A stretch of DNA of 64,000 nucleotides from Podarcis raffonei (lineage: Eukaryota; Chordata; Lepidosauria; Squamata; Lacertidae). A program made the translations under genes and the position numbers. This document shows, in pieces, positions 33,701 to 45,128 of the stretch. Numbering within the stretch: position 1 is the stretch's first letter; every line of letters starts with the position of its first letter. The DNA lies in NCBI RefSeq assembly GCF_027172205.1, contig NC_070605.1:23316804-23380803 (forward strand), read 5' to 3'. The notes below the pieces were generated by a model. That model saw nothing but the letters and a program-made list of their open reading frames with translations. It made no database searches and was not told the DNA's origin.

Positions 33701-36700
33701 GTGCTTCAATCTGCATCTACAGTACTGGCAACATTTATTTGTGAGCAAAACAACATTTTTTTCAGTGCAAATTTCTATGTACAAGGGCTTGCAATGACCT
33801 AGCTGGATCAGCAATGAGCAGTACTAGCTCAAGTCATATGCACACAATTGCCCGCAGGTACTGGACATAGATGAGGATTTACATTCACCTCAAAAAACAA
33901 AAGTAGGATGGAGATGAACAAATGTGGGGTGGGGAATCAGCCTTTCTATTCAGCAGTGGCAGACCTTGGGGTCTCAAATTTCAGTAGCGCCCTGTACAAT
34001 GCCAAAATTTGGCACCCCTCCACTTCCTGACTTCCATTCTAAATAATAGTTGTGGCACACTCTGAGGCACCCCCAGAACTCTGCACCCAGGGCGACCAAA
34101 CCAGCCACGCTCCCCTAAATCTGTCCCTGCTAATTGCTGGCATAGAAAACCTGCATCCAGTTCTGTGCAATCCAGATGAGCAAACATTATGAGAAATGTA
34201 ACAGCTCTCAGAATGAAACCCACACAGGCCTGTTCTTACATCTCTTTATTATTTAAGAGAAAGGAGAAAATCCGTCCCCTAGTTTTAGTATGTCAGACCA
34301 TTTGTCAGACCTTCCATATGAAAAGCATATACTCTGCCACTGAGATGTGGTCCCTTCTACCTACCCACTCCCCTCCTTTAACAACTCAAAGTTGTCATTG
34401 TTGCATGAGCTGTTTGGGTGCCAGGTGAGAAGATTCTCTGGAGGTCTAGAGCTGTTCTTTTCCTCTCCTGCTTCTGCCTCTTTTTCTGGTTCTTGGAATC
34501 TCCACAGTTTGCCCTTCCTTTCTTCCCAATGACCAGGATGCGTCTTTCTTGTGGTTGGCTCATCTGAAATCGGGTACTACCTGGAAGTTATTTTCTGCAG
34601 TTCCTACTGCAGGATAATTGTGGGCGGGTGTGAAATCATCCCCTCCACACACACAGCAACTGTACTTTGCAAGGAGGCTTAGGCATGTCTGAAGAATTCA
34701 CTGTATAATTAACTTAATATGTCTATTCAGAAGTCTTTCTTTGTTTAATGGGGCTTACTCCCAAATACATGGGTACAATATTGCAGTCCTTGCTTTGGTT
34801 TAGGGTTGGCCTTGAGGGAAAGTAGGGGTTTTGTGCCTTTCCCAGCTGTGTCAGAGGCAGAAATTCAGCAGGTTATTCCTTCTCTAGTATGGAAATACAA
34901 TGACAAGAAAAAGCTTTACCTGTTTGTATTCTGTCTGTGAGACTTTTTATTATATTTGTGGTCACTGTTTTATTTTGGGGCACTCTACTCCACCCTCAAA
35001 AGAGGACAATATTTGCATACTACAAAAAGCATATGCAAATTTAATGAAAAGCTTTCCTCAGAGGTGTCGGAGCCTCTGCTACGACCGAACTGGAAAAGCT
35101 CATCCTCCATAGGTGGCATTTTTCTCTTCCATATTAGTTTTCTTGATAGTTAACACCTCTATTGGTGAGATCCACCAGGGGGTCTTCCTTTCCAATAGAT
35201 TTTTATTTCTCTCCCATACCTGAAATATTGGTCCCCTGAAAATGTGGTTTAGGAAGCCCCTGTGCACCTTCACCTTTTCATACCATAGGTACGAGTGCCA
35301 CCCGTACCTATTATCAAAGCCCTCCAAATCCAATATATCTCTATTTTCCAATCTAATCCAATCTCTTAGCCACAGTAGACATGCCGCTTCATAATATAGG
35401 CTCAGATCCGGTAGGGGAAAGCCCCCTCTTTCCTTTCTATCTACCAATATTTTCATTTTTATTCGCGGTCTTTTTCCCTGCCAGACATATTTCCCCAGGG
35501 CTCTCTGCCATTCTTTACATTGTCTTAAACCTTTAAGTACAGGTATAGTTTGAAATAAAAACAACATTCTGGGCAGAACATTCATTTTCACCACCGCTAT
35601 CCTCCCCAAGAAGGATAGTCTCATTCTCCCCCAGATTTCCAGATCTTTCTTGATGTTCCTCCAAGTGACCTCGTAATTATCTTTGTATAGATTAATATTC
35701 TTTGCCGTAATCCACACTCCAAGGTATTTCACTTTCTTAGCTGTCATAAGTCCCGCCCTTTGCTCTAAATCTAACGTTTCTTCCTTTGTTAAATTTTTAA
35801 CCAGCATTTTAGTTTTGTTCTTATTGATCTTGAGTCCTGACACTGCACCAAACTCTTCAAATTTTTTTAAAGCTTCTTTTACACTGTGTTTTGGATCTTC
35901 CAGTGTTAGTACAATATCATCGGCAAAAGCTTTAATTTTATGTTCCTTCTTTCCTACTCTGACCCCTTTAACCTCTGTTGTTTCCCTCAATCTCTTATTA
36001 AATATTTCCAATACTGTTATAAATAGTAAGGGAGACAGAGGACAACCTTGCCTAGTCCCTTTAAATATATCAAAGGATTCTGATGTAGTGTTATTTATTA
36101 TGAGTTTTGCCTTTTGTTCATGGTAGATTGTTTCAATACCTTTTCTAAATTTTTCTCCCATCCCCATCATTTTCAAACTTTTCATCATGAACCCCCATGA
36201 AACATTGTCAAATGCCTTTTCGGCATCTATAAATACTAGGGCGGCCTGTTTATCTATTCTCGTATCCAAATATTCAATAATGTTTATCACATTTCTTACA
36301 TTATCCCTCAGTTGTCTCCCTGGAAGAAAGCCCGTTTGGTCTTTATGGATTCTATTATTTAATACCTTTTTTAATCTTTCTGCCATTACATCTGCGAACA
36401 ACTTGTAATCGTTGTTTAATAACGAAATTGGTCTGTAGTTCTTCACCTCTAACATATCTACCTCTTTTTTAGGAATCAGTGTGATATATGCTTCCTTCCA
36501 GGTGTTCGGGACCCTCCCCTCTTTTAAAATACCATTCATCACTTCACATAAAATTGGGGATATTTGATCACTTAATATTTTGTAATACTTGGCCGATAAG
36601 CCATCCGGCCCCGGCGCTTTTCCAATTTTCATCCTTTTTATAGCCCTCTTTATCTCTTCTTGTGTAATCATCTGGTCTAATAACTCTTTTTCTTCTTTTG

Positions 36701-39700
36701 AGATCTGTAACATCTGATGTTCTTGCAGAAAGCAATCTATTTCATAATCTGTTTCTTTGCCTCTTTTATATAAGTCTTTATAATACTTCTGGAAAATCCT
36801 TTTTATTTCTTTTGGTTCTTCTACAATCCTTTCTCCATCCTTTATCTTACTGATCATGTTTTGTTTCCTCCTTTCTCTTATTTGCCATGCCAAATATTTC
36901 CCTATCCTATTAGCTGATTCAAAATTCTTCTGTTTCATCATTTTTATTTTCCATTCAATCTCCTGATTAATTATCGTGGAGAATTTGGCTTGTAATATCT
37001 TTATATTTTGTTTTACATTCTCATCACCGGGATCTATAGTTAATTTTCTTTCATTTTCCATGATCTGAGTTAGAATCTGCTCTTTCTTTTTCTCTTTTTC
37101 TTTTCTTAATTGACTATTTTTCTGGATCAGGAAGCCCCTCATGACTGCCTTTCCTGCATCCCACACTACCTCTAAAGCTGTTTCCCCATTTAAGTTCCAT
37201 TTAAAGTACTCTTCAATTGTTTCCTTAGCTTTAGTTACTATTCTCTGGTCATTAAATAGAGATTCATTCATTCTCCATCTACCTACTCTAGCATCTTTAC
37301 CTTTTATCTCTATAAACACCGAATTATAGAGATTGTGCCAGAATTTCCGATTTACTTAAATTCTGCGTCAATTCCTTCGATATCCAAATACTATCTATTC
37401 TCCCCCAGCTCTGGTTTGGGTTTGAGAAAAACGTATACTGTTTTGTAGTGGGGTTTTTAAATCTCCAGGCATCAATTAATCCTATATTATTGACTAGCTC
37501 GAAAAAAGATCGGGGTAGTTTTCCTTCCTTAGTCTCTTCCTTTTTTGTTGACTTGTCCAAATTTGGTGATACCACACCGTTGAAATCACCCATTATTATC
37601 ATTTTGTGATCCATCCATTCCATTAACTTATTACCTAATTCAAAGAAAAAAGCTGACTTTTTATCGTTAGGTGCATATATTCCAACCACAATTATTTTTT
37701 CTCCTTGAAACACCATCTGTACTACTATCACTCTCACTTGATCATCTTTATACAATAGCTGAGGATCAAATTTTTCTTTTATATATAATACCACGCCTCT
37801 TTTCTTAACCTTATCAGAAGTCGCAAAATCCATCCCTAATCTCTTATTACTCAGGATTCTCTTGTGTTTATTTATTACATGAGTCTCTTGTAGACAGATT
37901 AGGTCAAGGTTCTTTTTCAGTAACGTATGAGCAATCTGATTCCTTTTATTTTTATTGTTCAGTCCATTCACGTTCCAAGTCAAAATTTTTAAAGCCATCT
38001 GTTATAAAGTATTTATAAGTTATCAAATCTGTATGAAAACTACTTTTCCTTGTCTTCTCTCTCTACTTCTTCCCTTTCTTCTGTTGGGTTTAGCCCTCTC
38101 TCTTCTTCTTCACACCCCTCCCCCTCGCCCCCCTCCCCCTGCCGCTCCTCCATCTCCTCCCCCCCCCACTATCTTTCCAAAATACTTCTCGTATCTCCTT
38201 GCAAATTTTTCAAGTTCTGAGGTGGTGGACAGTTTGAATCTTTTTTCCTTAAAGTAGAATGAAATACCTTCCGGGAACTCCCATCTATATAGGATCCCAT
38301 TTTTCTTCAACTGATTAGTTAATTTTTTATAAGCATCTCTCCTTCGAAGAAATCTTGAAGGAATCTCTTTAAATATGATAATTGAATTTCCTTCAATATA
38401 TAACCTTTTGCTGTAATTCTGTTTCAGTATTTCATTTCTTATTTCCAACGAATTAAACATGGCTATTACATCCCCTGGCAGTTTTTTCCCCTTAGCTTTA
38501 GTCGATTTTGTTCTTATCCGAAAAATATTTGCTAAAGAGTAATTTATCTCTTCTTCCTTCTTATCTAACCAGATTGCTAACTCTTTGACCATTATAGATC
38601 TTATGTCCTCATTTAGATTCTCCGGTATTCCTCTGAATTTCAGATTTGATTGACTTTGTCTCATCTGTGTCATAGCCATGTTATCCAGCAGTTCTTCCTG
38701 TATCTTTCCTATCTCTTTAACTTCTATTCTAATCCTGTCCACCTCCTTCTTGCTGTCTTTCGTATCTTTTTGCACCCTTTTCATTGAATCCTCAAGTACC
38801 TTAGCTTTTGCTGATAGATCTTTAACTTTTCCTGTCAGTTCACCCACCACCCTTTCCAATTTCTTATCCAAAGTGTCCTGTACTTCCAATAGCTTTTTCT
38901 CAATATATTGTTCATTATTTTTGAATTCTTTCCTTATTTCGGCCATCAAACTATCATAGTCCTTAATTTCTTTCCCATCCTTCCCCTCTTCTTGTCTAGA
39001 TGGCCTTCTTTCAGCTGGCATTCCCACCCCCTTTTTCATTTTGTATATTTAACATTCTTCCATCTTTGGTCAACACACACAAATTACTAACTTCCTCAGT
39101 TCCTCCCGTTATATCTAGCCTTCCATATATTTTTTCAGCAAGGTATGATCCGTATCCCCACCAACAGGAATGTCATAACCAATAAAGGAAGACAGAATAC
39201 CAATAGAGGAGATCAAAATAAAAGCCAAAGATATGTGGATGACGATGCCAACGTCTCTCAAATACTACAGAAAGTAGCTTAGTAGAATATTGAAAAGAGC
39301 GATGGGGAAAGGCTTAAGCATCCAAGTTTTAAGAGTTTTGCATGGTGCATAAATGAAGACACGTAGTTAATTCTTCAAAGTCTTATGGGGAGTGTAATAA
39401 AAGTCTCCATCCAGGGGCGAGTCTATGCAGGGGAGCTGGGAACAAGGTATTAAACTTAGACCGTCTGAAGAAATAAAAAACTTACTCACTGGTTGGTTGC
39501 AATACCACCAGGTGAATGACTTGTTAAAAGAAGATAAAAAGCGATAGATATTGGCTATAATATTGATTTTGAAAGATGGCTGGAACTATGGAATAAAAAC
39601 ATAAAGTTTACAGCGTGTATGGCACTGAGGGAAAACATATGGAAAATGATATATAGGTGGTACCATACACCGGTGAAATTGGCTAAAATGTATAGATTAA

Positions 39701-41239
39701 AGAACAAAAGTTGCTGGAAATGTGGCGAAGCAGAAGGCGATTTTTATCATCTGTGGTGGTCATGCAATAAAGTGAAAGGCTTTGGGGAACTAATTTATAA
39801 TGAGCTTAAAAAAAAATTTAAATATACCTTTCCCAAAAGACCTGAAGCCTTCTTGCTAGGAATTTTGGGTAAAGAAATTAAAAAAGAAGATAAGATAATA
39901 TTTCTTTATGCCACTACAGCCGCAAGAATTATGCTGGCTCAAAATTGGAAAACGGAAATTATACCTAACATAAGTGACTGGCAGGTTAAAATGGTAAATT
40001 ATGCCGAGCTTGCTAGGATAACAGGAAGAATACGAGATCAAGATGAACAGGAATTTCATAAAAACTGGAATAAATACTGGAAATACATTGGAAATAACTT
40101 GTAGACGATATTAGCGGGGATGGAGCAACTCTAACAGCAGTTAATATATAAGATTAAAAATAAAATACGTGATTACAGAAATTTTTTTTTGATACTTACC
40201 AAAAGGGTAGAGGGGAGTCCAAAGGGGTATTTTTTTATTATTTATTTATTTTGTTCAGGGAAGGGATATAATAAACTATGTAAATGAAATATATGTATAC
40301 CTATATATATATTGTAATATTTATTGGCATGTTTATTTGTGCACCTTATATTTATAAGGAATTGTTTATTTACATAAATTTGAATAAAAATGTCTTGAGG
40401 AAAAAAAGAGGAAAAGTTCATCCTCCAGTCGAGTCCTTCGGAATTGCCTCCGACGATGATTAACGACCTGAGCCTCTGATAAGACTCCAGGCACGTTCCC
40501 TCATTACGCAGAGTATCCAGCAGCAGGGAAGGGCAAGAAATATGAGCTACATTGCAAAGAGTTTGATTTCTAGTTAGACAGACAGAAAAGCATACATCCG
40601 CTCTCTGTGAAAGCAGAGAGCAACTGGAAAACAAAGGAACATGAAACCAGTAACATCACATCTGTCTCCCATCTTCTGTGAGACTTCCAATAGCCTGGAA
40701 TCTCTGGAATGCAAAACAGAGTCTTGTGACTCCAAGCACTGCACAGTGGCAACACACAGAAACCTAACATGAGGACCCAGGCCATATACTGTGTGTTGGG
40801 GACAGAAAATCCTGTTGGCATGCCTGGGATTCAGTAATTAGTAAACTGAACTGTATATTAGATGCTACAGACTTGGCATCTTGGTGTTTCTGGGACGCTG
40901 CGTGGGTTCTGTGATTGAGGCTGCATTTTTTATTCTGTCTGCTGCTTTCCCTGCCCTTCTTTCTAAATAAAGGTGTTTGTTTGTTTGTGCTTTTCATATG
41001 TCTGTATAATATTGTGACCACGCCTTTGCATCAGGGTGTCAAAATTCAGACTATAGATAGGCATTTACCTTCATTTGGAATCCATTTGCATATCCCCTGG
41101 GACAGAATTCAGGTTTTCCCCATATACCATCGTTCCCTCCATTGGACACAGTGAGGACTGCATTATGTTTTCGGTCTTCTGCACCACAGAGATGGTAGGA
41201 GAAGAAGAGGAAGACCACAGCGCTGAGAGGCAGCTCCAT
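32854..41239 (-). CDS. VMO1: VMO1-like gene 3 (type B), 187 aa
   Basis: Exons are 41069-41239, 33524-33624 and 32854-33145, with donors GTAAAT and GTGAGT, acceptors CACCAG and TTTACAG, and phases 0 and 2. The signal peptide is MELPLSAVVFLFFSYHLCGA. The mature part has GIWGKPEFCPRG, LKGIRLHCTDG, EWVAVQKCPQG, NLEVLCSGG, KMSKRCPRGFICGIQTRV and RDVKMFCCD, with all eight cysteines. Compared with genes 1, 2 and 5 it lacks the DDTAANN segment (IPHAVSN instead) and the Trp of the third repeat (KMSKRCP instead of RWSKRCP), so its surface should differ from canonical VMO1. Intron 1 is 7.4 kb owing to an inverted L1. The likely first exon is at 43456-43500. Confidence 0.92.
33637..33697. repeat. G run and (GA)n microsatellite beside exon 2 of gene 3
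   Basis: G12 then about 24 GA units, only 12 bases upstream of the exon 2 acceptor on the minus strand, where it reads as a (TC)n polypyrimidine tract. Gene 4 has only GAGGGGGGG there (47695-47703). It could alter splice-site strength. Confidence 0.9.
33770..34875. other. Intron 1 segment of gene 3 absent from gene 4
   Basis: About 1.1 kb that has no counterpart in B2, where 47790 continues directly with the sequence found at 34893. It includes a weak tRNA-SINE-like stretch on the minus strand (near 34285-34350). No gene was recognised. Confidence 0.6.
35109..37998 (-). CDS. L1 ORF2 5' part: endonuclease and reverse transcriptase
   Basis: Starts MALKILTWNVNGLNNKNKR at 37998. The AP-endonuclease motifs LICLQETH, VGIYAPND and IMGDFNGVV are visible. 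The frame changes once near 37322. RT motifs follow: YITLIPKKEVDMLEVKNYRP, GRQLRDNVRNV, FIDAEKAFDNVSW, GTRQGCPLSPLLF and the catalytic IKAFADDIV. The frame ends at the inversion point (35109) after the NMEEKNATYGG stretch. The Cys-rich C-terminus is on the other strand at 39433-40104. It cannot make a full protein as it stands. Confidence 0.88.
38110..39039 (-). CDS. L1 ORF1 protein, 309 aa
   Basis: One intact frame. Residues about 25-120 form a Lys/Glu-rich coiled coil with heptads (KKLLEVQDTLDKKLERVVGE). Residues about 125-215 resemble the L1 ORF1 RRM (SNLKFRGIPENLNEDI), and about 215-290 resemble its C-terminal domain (RLYIEGNSIIIFKEIPS). The tail is an unusual Gly-rich run (GGGGDGGAAGGGGRGGG). 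In L1 biology this is the trimeric RNA-binding chaperone of the retrotransposition particle. It lies just upstream of ORF2 on the same strand. Confidence 0.85.
   Translation of the reverse strand: MKKGVGMPAERRPSRQEEGKDGKEIKDYDSLMAEIRKEFKNNEQYIEKKLLEVQDTLDKKLERVVGELTGKVKDLSAKAKVLEDSMKRVQKDTKDSKKEVDRIRIEVKEIGKIQEELLDNMAMTQMRQSQSNLKFRGIPENLNEDIRSIMVKELAIWLDKKEEEINYSLANIFRIRTKSTKAKGKKLPGDVIAMFNSLEIRNEILKQNYSKRLYIEGNSIIIFKEIPSRFLRRRDAYKKLTNQLKKNGILYRWEFPEGISFYFKEKRFKLSTTSELEKFARRYEKYFGKIVGGGGDGGAAGGGGRGGGV
39433..40104 (+). CDS. L1 ORF2 C-terminal part (uninverted segment)
   Basis: Begins SWEQGIKLRPSEEIKNLLTG, which continues the ORF2 text left on the minus strand at 35109. It is broken by a stop at about 39545 and then open from about 39600: RWYHTPVKLAKMYRL, CWKCGEAEGDFYHLWW, KRPEAFLLGILG, ARIMLAQNWK, with a natural stop at 40102. 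The CWKC...FYHLWW segment is the Cys-rich end typical of vertebrate L1. Confidence 0.85.
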
Positions 41240-41485
41240 GGAAAGTGATCTGCACCAGACCTAGCTGCAAAAACTAAATGGATGAATAACAGCCTTGAGA
41301 ATTTATTCCTTAGGAATAGTGGCTCTTTCCTCTGGTCCCAAATTTGCATTTTCCTCTGGATGGAAGTGTGGTTACTTTTGGTTGATGTAGTAAAATCAGT
41401 TGATGGCTTTTCAGACTACACCGTTTGATTTCTAACTAACTAAAACGTGAATTTCTTACCCACCCTTCACCCTTGCCAAAATGTA

Positions 41486-41727
41486 CAGCCGTACCTTGGT
41501 TCTTGAACAGAATCCCTTCCGAAAGCCCATTCAACTTCCAAAAACATTAAAAACCAAGACGCGGCTTCTGATTGGCTGCAGGATCTTCTTGCACTCAATC
41601 GGACGCCATGGAAGCCCTGTCGGATGTTTGGGTTCCAAAGAACATTTGCAAACCAGAACACTCACTTCCACGTTTGCGGCGTTCAGGAGCCAAAACGTTC
41701 GAGTCGCGTTCAACAACCAAGTTGTTG
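41486..41727. mobile_element. Tc1/mariner-like miniature element (B1)
   Basis: 242 bases with TA on both sides (41484-41485 and 41728-41729). The left end is CAGCCGTACCTTGGTTCTTG and the inverted right end is CAACAACTTGGTTG. Non-coding, with GC-rich self-complementary interior parts. The same element in B2 (52718-55923) is split by a BovB. Confidence 0.65.
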
Positions 41728-41807
41728 TATTTCCTATGTCTTGGCAATTTGGCCTTCCTATTAAAACTCCCCCTCCAATTTCTGTTTCTCTTTTTCTTAA
41801 GGGATTT

Positions 41808-41817
41808 CTCGCTCTCG

Positions 41818-41851
<34 letters not shown>
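41808..41851. repeat. (CT)n(CA)n microsatellite (B1)
   Basis: About 12 CT units followed by about 10 CA units. The B2 counterpart at 55994-56047 has a different length. Confidence 0.9.
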
Positions 41852-42085
41852 GTCTCAGGTGTAAGACAGAAGGGAGAAATTGCCACACCTAGGGATGGGA
41901 ACACAAATTGTCATTTAACTTGAAACAAACACATACTTCCTATCAGCCCCAAATAGCTCAATAAAGTAAAATGATTTAGGGTGAAGACAGGTGTAACATT
42001 TAAATAGAATTGACAGGAGACTCCACTCAGCTACCTGCCATCATCACAATTTATTTGGCAGATACTCATACTAGCAAGTAGAAAG

Positions 42086-42115
42086 AATGAATGAATGAAT
42101 GAATGAATGAATGAA

Positions 42116-42166
<51 letters not shown>

Positions 42167-42169
42167 ATG
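42086..42169. repeat. (GAAT)n(AAAT)n compound microsatellite (B1)
   Basis: About 7 GAAT units then about 14 AAAT units. The B2 counterpart at 56728-56808 has different repeat counts. Confidence 0.95.
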
Positions 42170-42828
42170 GAGGAAAGTACTTCTGCTACATTTGTCTTTC
42201 TTGCTCCAGCCTGCTCTTGTTTTTCACCTCAAGGGGTGTCCCCTCAGTGCATTCCTGTAAGTGTAATTCTGCGTACCAGTGTGCACTGTAGCTGAGGTGC
42301 ACAAATCAATCAGTGTACACTCTTTCACACAAGCACTAGTATAAGTGTAGAGAAAGGATACACCTCTGCCCAGTGTAATGTGTGCATAAGCCTAAGACTT
42401 GTGCCTAACTGAAGGTGGGTGAGTTTTCCTTACTTCTGTCCCTGCCTAATGCCTTAGGCTCTTAGCAGAGCCAATCACCTTCCCACCAGCTCTACAGGGA
42501 AGAGGTACCCTGTAGCCAACCCATCCTTAAGCATCTTGGAACTTGTGGTAGCAAACTCAAGGCATTATTAATTCCACACCAGAGCACCAGTTTGAAAAAC
42601 AGTTGGAAACTGCTCCTAAGAGATGAACCGGCCCTCTTTCCCATGGCTTTGCAGGGGACAGTGGGGAATACCAGTGAGCTTCTGCAGGCACCAGTATTCT
42701 GCTGGTCTTACTAAAGTCTGGTGTTGGTGGGAGAGGGATAGACAACACAGAGGGAGTAGATATATTTCTTCTGCAGAGCTCTTTATAATAGCCATTTTTT
42801 GCCTATAAAAAAAAAGGATTCAGCTTCG
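42170..42828. other. Intron 0 sequence of gene 3, no gene seen
   Basis: Near-identical to 56810-57436 upstream of gene 4. It contains no supported exon. Confidence 0.45.
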
Positions 42829-42861
42829 ACTAAGTGCCTCCAACATCAGAGATATACACTT

Positions 42862-43030
42862 TGGCAGGGGCTTCGCTCTAGGAACACAGGAAATTGCCTT
42901 ATTCTAAGTCAGGCCATTGGTTATCTAGCTTAGTTCTGTCTACACTAGAGCTACGCTCCAAAGTTTCAGACAGGGGACTTCCCAGCCCTACTAGGAGATG
43001 CTGGAGGATACCTGGGACCTCCTGCAACAC
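42862..43030 (-). mobile_element. tRNA-derived SINE, old copy (B2)
   Basis: Counterpart of 24815-24960, slightly longer at its 5' side (ATGCTGGAGGATACCTGGG region). Confidence 0.55.
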
Positions 43031-43094
43031 TGATCTACAAATTTTTACATGGAAAGGGCATAGGCTTGCAGCACCACTTAGGCCAATCTTCCCC

Positions 43095-43210
43095 ACCCTG
43101 GTAAATTCCATATGATCCGGACTGCAACTCCCATCATCCCCAGCCAGCAAACACGGTGCTGCTTCCAGCTGATGGGAATTGTAGTCCAGAACATTTAGAG
43201 ATCACAAGGT
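43095..43210. mobile_element. Small palindromic MITE (B2)
   Basis: Same element as 25019-25140, with the arms GGACTGCAACTCCCATC and GATGGGAATTGTAGTCC. Confidence 0.6.
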
Positions 43211-43455
43211 CAGGGGATGCTGCCATAGATTTGCAACACTTCCAAAGGAATGCATCGTTAAATAGCCTGAAATCTTTTGTGAAAAGCGGGGTACACTTTT
43301 CACAAAACATAGGGCCTATTAACACTAACAAGAATGCTTGACTGGATCCCCACTGGTTACTGGCTACTGATCAGGCCTCTGTAATTCTGGCCATGTTGCA
43401 ACCCTTGTCTTCCCTTACCAAACTTCTCAGAGCAGAGCAAGGTAGTTCTACTTAC

Positions 43456-43533
43456 TGTCTCTCAGCTGCCAAGCAGAATGAAAGCGTCCTTAAGCCGAGT
43501 GAGGAAATATGAATGTGAGCAGGGGATTTATAG
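43456..43533 (-). promoter_or_regulatory. Promoter and non-coding exon 0 of gene 3
   Basis: The minus strand has a canonical TATA box, CCTATAAATCCCC (43534-43522), then about 65 bases to the donor GAGACA/GTAAGT, with the exon ending at 43456. With a start about 30 bases after the TATA box, exon 0 would be about 45 bases. The gene 3 start is 2.2 kb downstream and is preceded by the acceptor TTTTTGCAG. Confidence 0.65.
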
Positions 43534-44042
43534 GGGGTAGGACAATGAAGTGTAGGAACTCTCTGTCCTGAGCAACACCTCCTCTGAGCCAAACAAAGCA
43601 GAGCATTGGGAAGGCTATGAAATCTTCTTTGTCCTGCCCCCCATTACCAGTAGCCTTTAGGAAATGCCTCCACAACCAGAACCCATTTGCCTGTGGGAGT
43701 GGGGAGGGCTGTCAGAAGGGTGAGGACATCATGTCAGTGCCAAAGACCAGTACTGTGCACTGTGCTTTAGAACAGGATTCAGCAACTTGCTGCTCTATGA
43801 TCCATTATCAAAAACAGGGAGTGATCTACCACCCAGGGATGGGTGCAGGCTGGGCAGGCAGGTACTGGCTGCTTCCCCCGAGGGGGGCAGGGATGGATGC
43901 AGGGTGGGTGGCAGGGGTGGGTGCAGGGTGGGCCGGTGCCTAGCTGTCTCCCCCCCCCAAGCCAGCCCTTTCTCTCTCTCCCTCCCTCCCCCAGCAGCTC
44001 TCTCTCTCACCCCCTCAAACCAGTTGGGCTGCGGAGCTGTCC

Positions 44043-44329
44043 TGTGCGAAACTTCTCCTACCCTGAAATATACTTGGAGTCCTGCAGTGATTTCGTGCTC
44101 TTTATTGCTGCTTGTAAAACAGTGATTGAATTCCCCCTCCCCCCAAAAAAAACAACAACCTGGGGTCTTTATATATATTATTTACACAATGAGTCCCATC
44201 TGATTGGCTGATTCTGCTTCCCTCCTGGAGCCTGATGGGTCTTCTCCTGCAAGCCAATCAGTTGTTGCATTCTAGGATCCTACCTGCCTATTGTTCTAGG
44301 ATCCAAGCTTAGTACATAACATACCTACA
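44043..44329 (-). mobile_element. LTR-like fossil, uninterrupted (B2)
   Basis: Same LTR as in B1 without the L1 and with one CCAAT-bearing segment. It lies about 500 bases upstream of the TATA box of gene 3 and on the same strand. It looks like a solo LTR with no internal genes. Confidence 0.5.
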
Positions 44330-44612
44330 CCCCCAAAACAGCGTGCGATCTCTCTTCACCCTTGTCAACAGGAGCCACGCAGCTGATGTGTATCCCAATA
44401 GCGCCTGCCCTCCCCCTTCCCTCCCTGTCAAAGGGAGCCTTCCCACGTGGCTCCTCCTCATGCCTCCCTCTATCTCCAGCAGCCACCCCCTTCCCCATTG
44501 GGAAAACCATGCTAAGCCCGCCTCCTGTGCCTGCACTTCTGCATCTGATGTTGCAGAGAAAGGCCCTGCGACTGACCACAAACAACCCCACGGTTGACTG
44601 GGAGTCTCATGA

Positions 44613-45128
44613 TTCTTGTCTATGTATTTCACTACCCACAATACCAATTAAGAAGGCTTCTGGGGTTTTTTTTACAAATGTTTATTTCAACATTTTTTAA
44701 ATTTCATTGTATATCATCTCCCAGAAAGCCTTTACCTCCTTAAAAGTCCACCACATGTGGTAGAAAGTACCTTCTTTTCCTTTACCTTTCTAACATTGGT
44801 TATTTACTTTATACATTTTTGCTAATTTCACTGGTGTAATGTACCATGTACACATCATTTTCATTACATTTTCTTTAAGTGAACAGCAAGCTGTAAAGTT
44901 TATTCCTTCGTTCCATAAATTTTCCCAATCCTCAAACTGTATATTATGGCCTATATCTTTACCTCAGTGTATCATAACTGATTTAACCTCTTCGTCGTTG
45001 ACATGCCATTCCAAAAGTAATTTATACATTTTTGATAATATTTTAACCTTATTACTTAACAACTGTAATTCAAATCTTGATTTTGTATATTCAATCCATT
45101 TTTCTTTTTATCTTCTTTAAACATTTCA
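44613..45128 (-). mobile_element. L1 ORF2 relic, antisense (B2)
   Basis: Counterpart of the 30555-31070 part of the B1 relic, joined directly to the GC-rich block by a deletion. Confidence 0.65.

Larger units (their letters stand above)
35109..40409 (-). mobile_element. L1 LINE with 5' inversion, near full length, private to B1
   Basis: The 5' UTR, ORF1, the endonuclease and most of the RT read on the minus strand from about 39430 down to 35109. The rest of ORF2 and the 3' UTR read on the plus strand from about 39432 to 40409. The two parts meet at adjoining ORF2 codons, the signature of twin priming. A 17-base target duplication (GGAAAAGCTCATCCTCC and the same with one change) lies at 35092-35108 and 40410-40426. 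Gene 4 intron 1 has the empty site (near 51685). Confidence 0.92.
24757..42828. repeat. Type B segmental duplication unit B1
   Basis: First of three type B units, each opening near CAGCTT(C/G)GACTAAGTGCC. B1 contains, left to right, the gene 2 promoter block, an LTR with an L1 inside, a CR1-tailed SINE, a gene-less copy of VMO1 3' flank, L1 relics, a block of type A flank, and gene 3 with its intron-0 sequence. Confidence 0.85.

Noticed and set aside
42086-42169. Regular short repeats that might suggest a CRISPR-like array
   Set aside because: Four-base microsatellite without spacers, in a eukaryotic genome.
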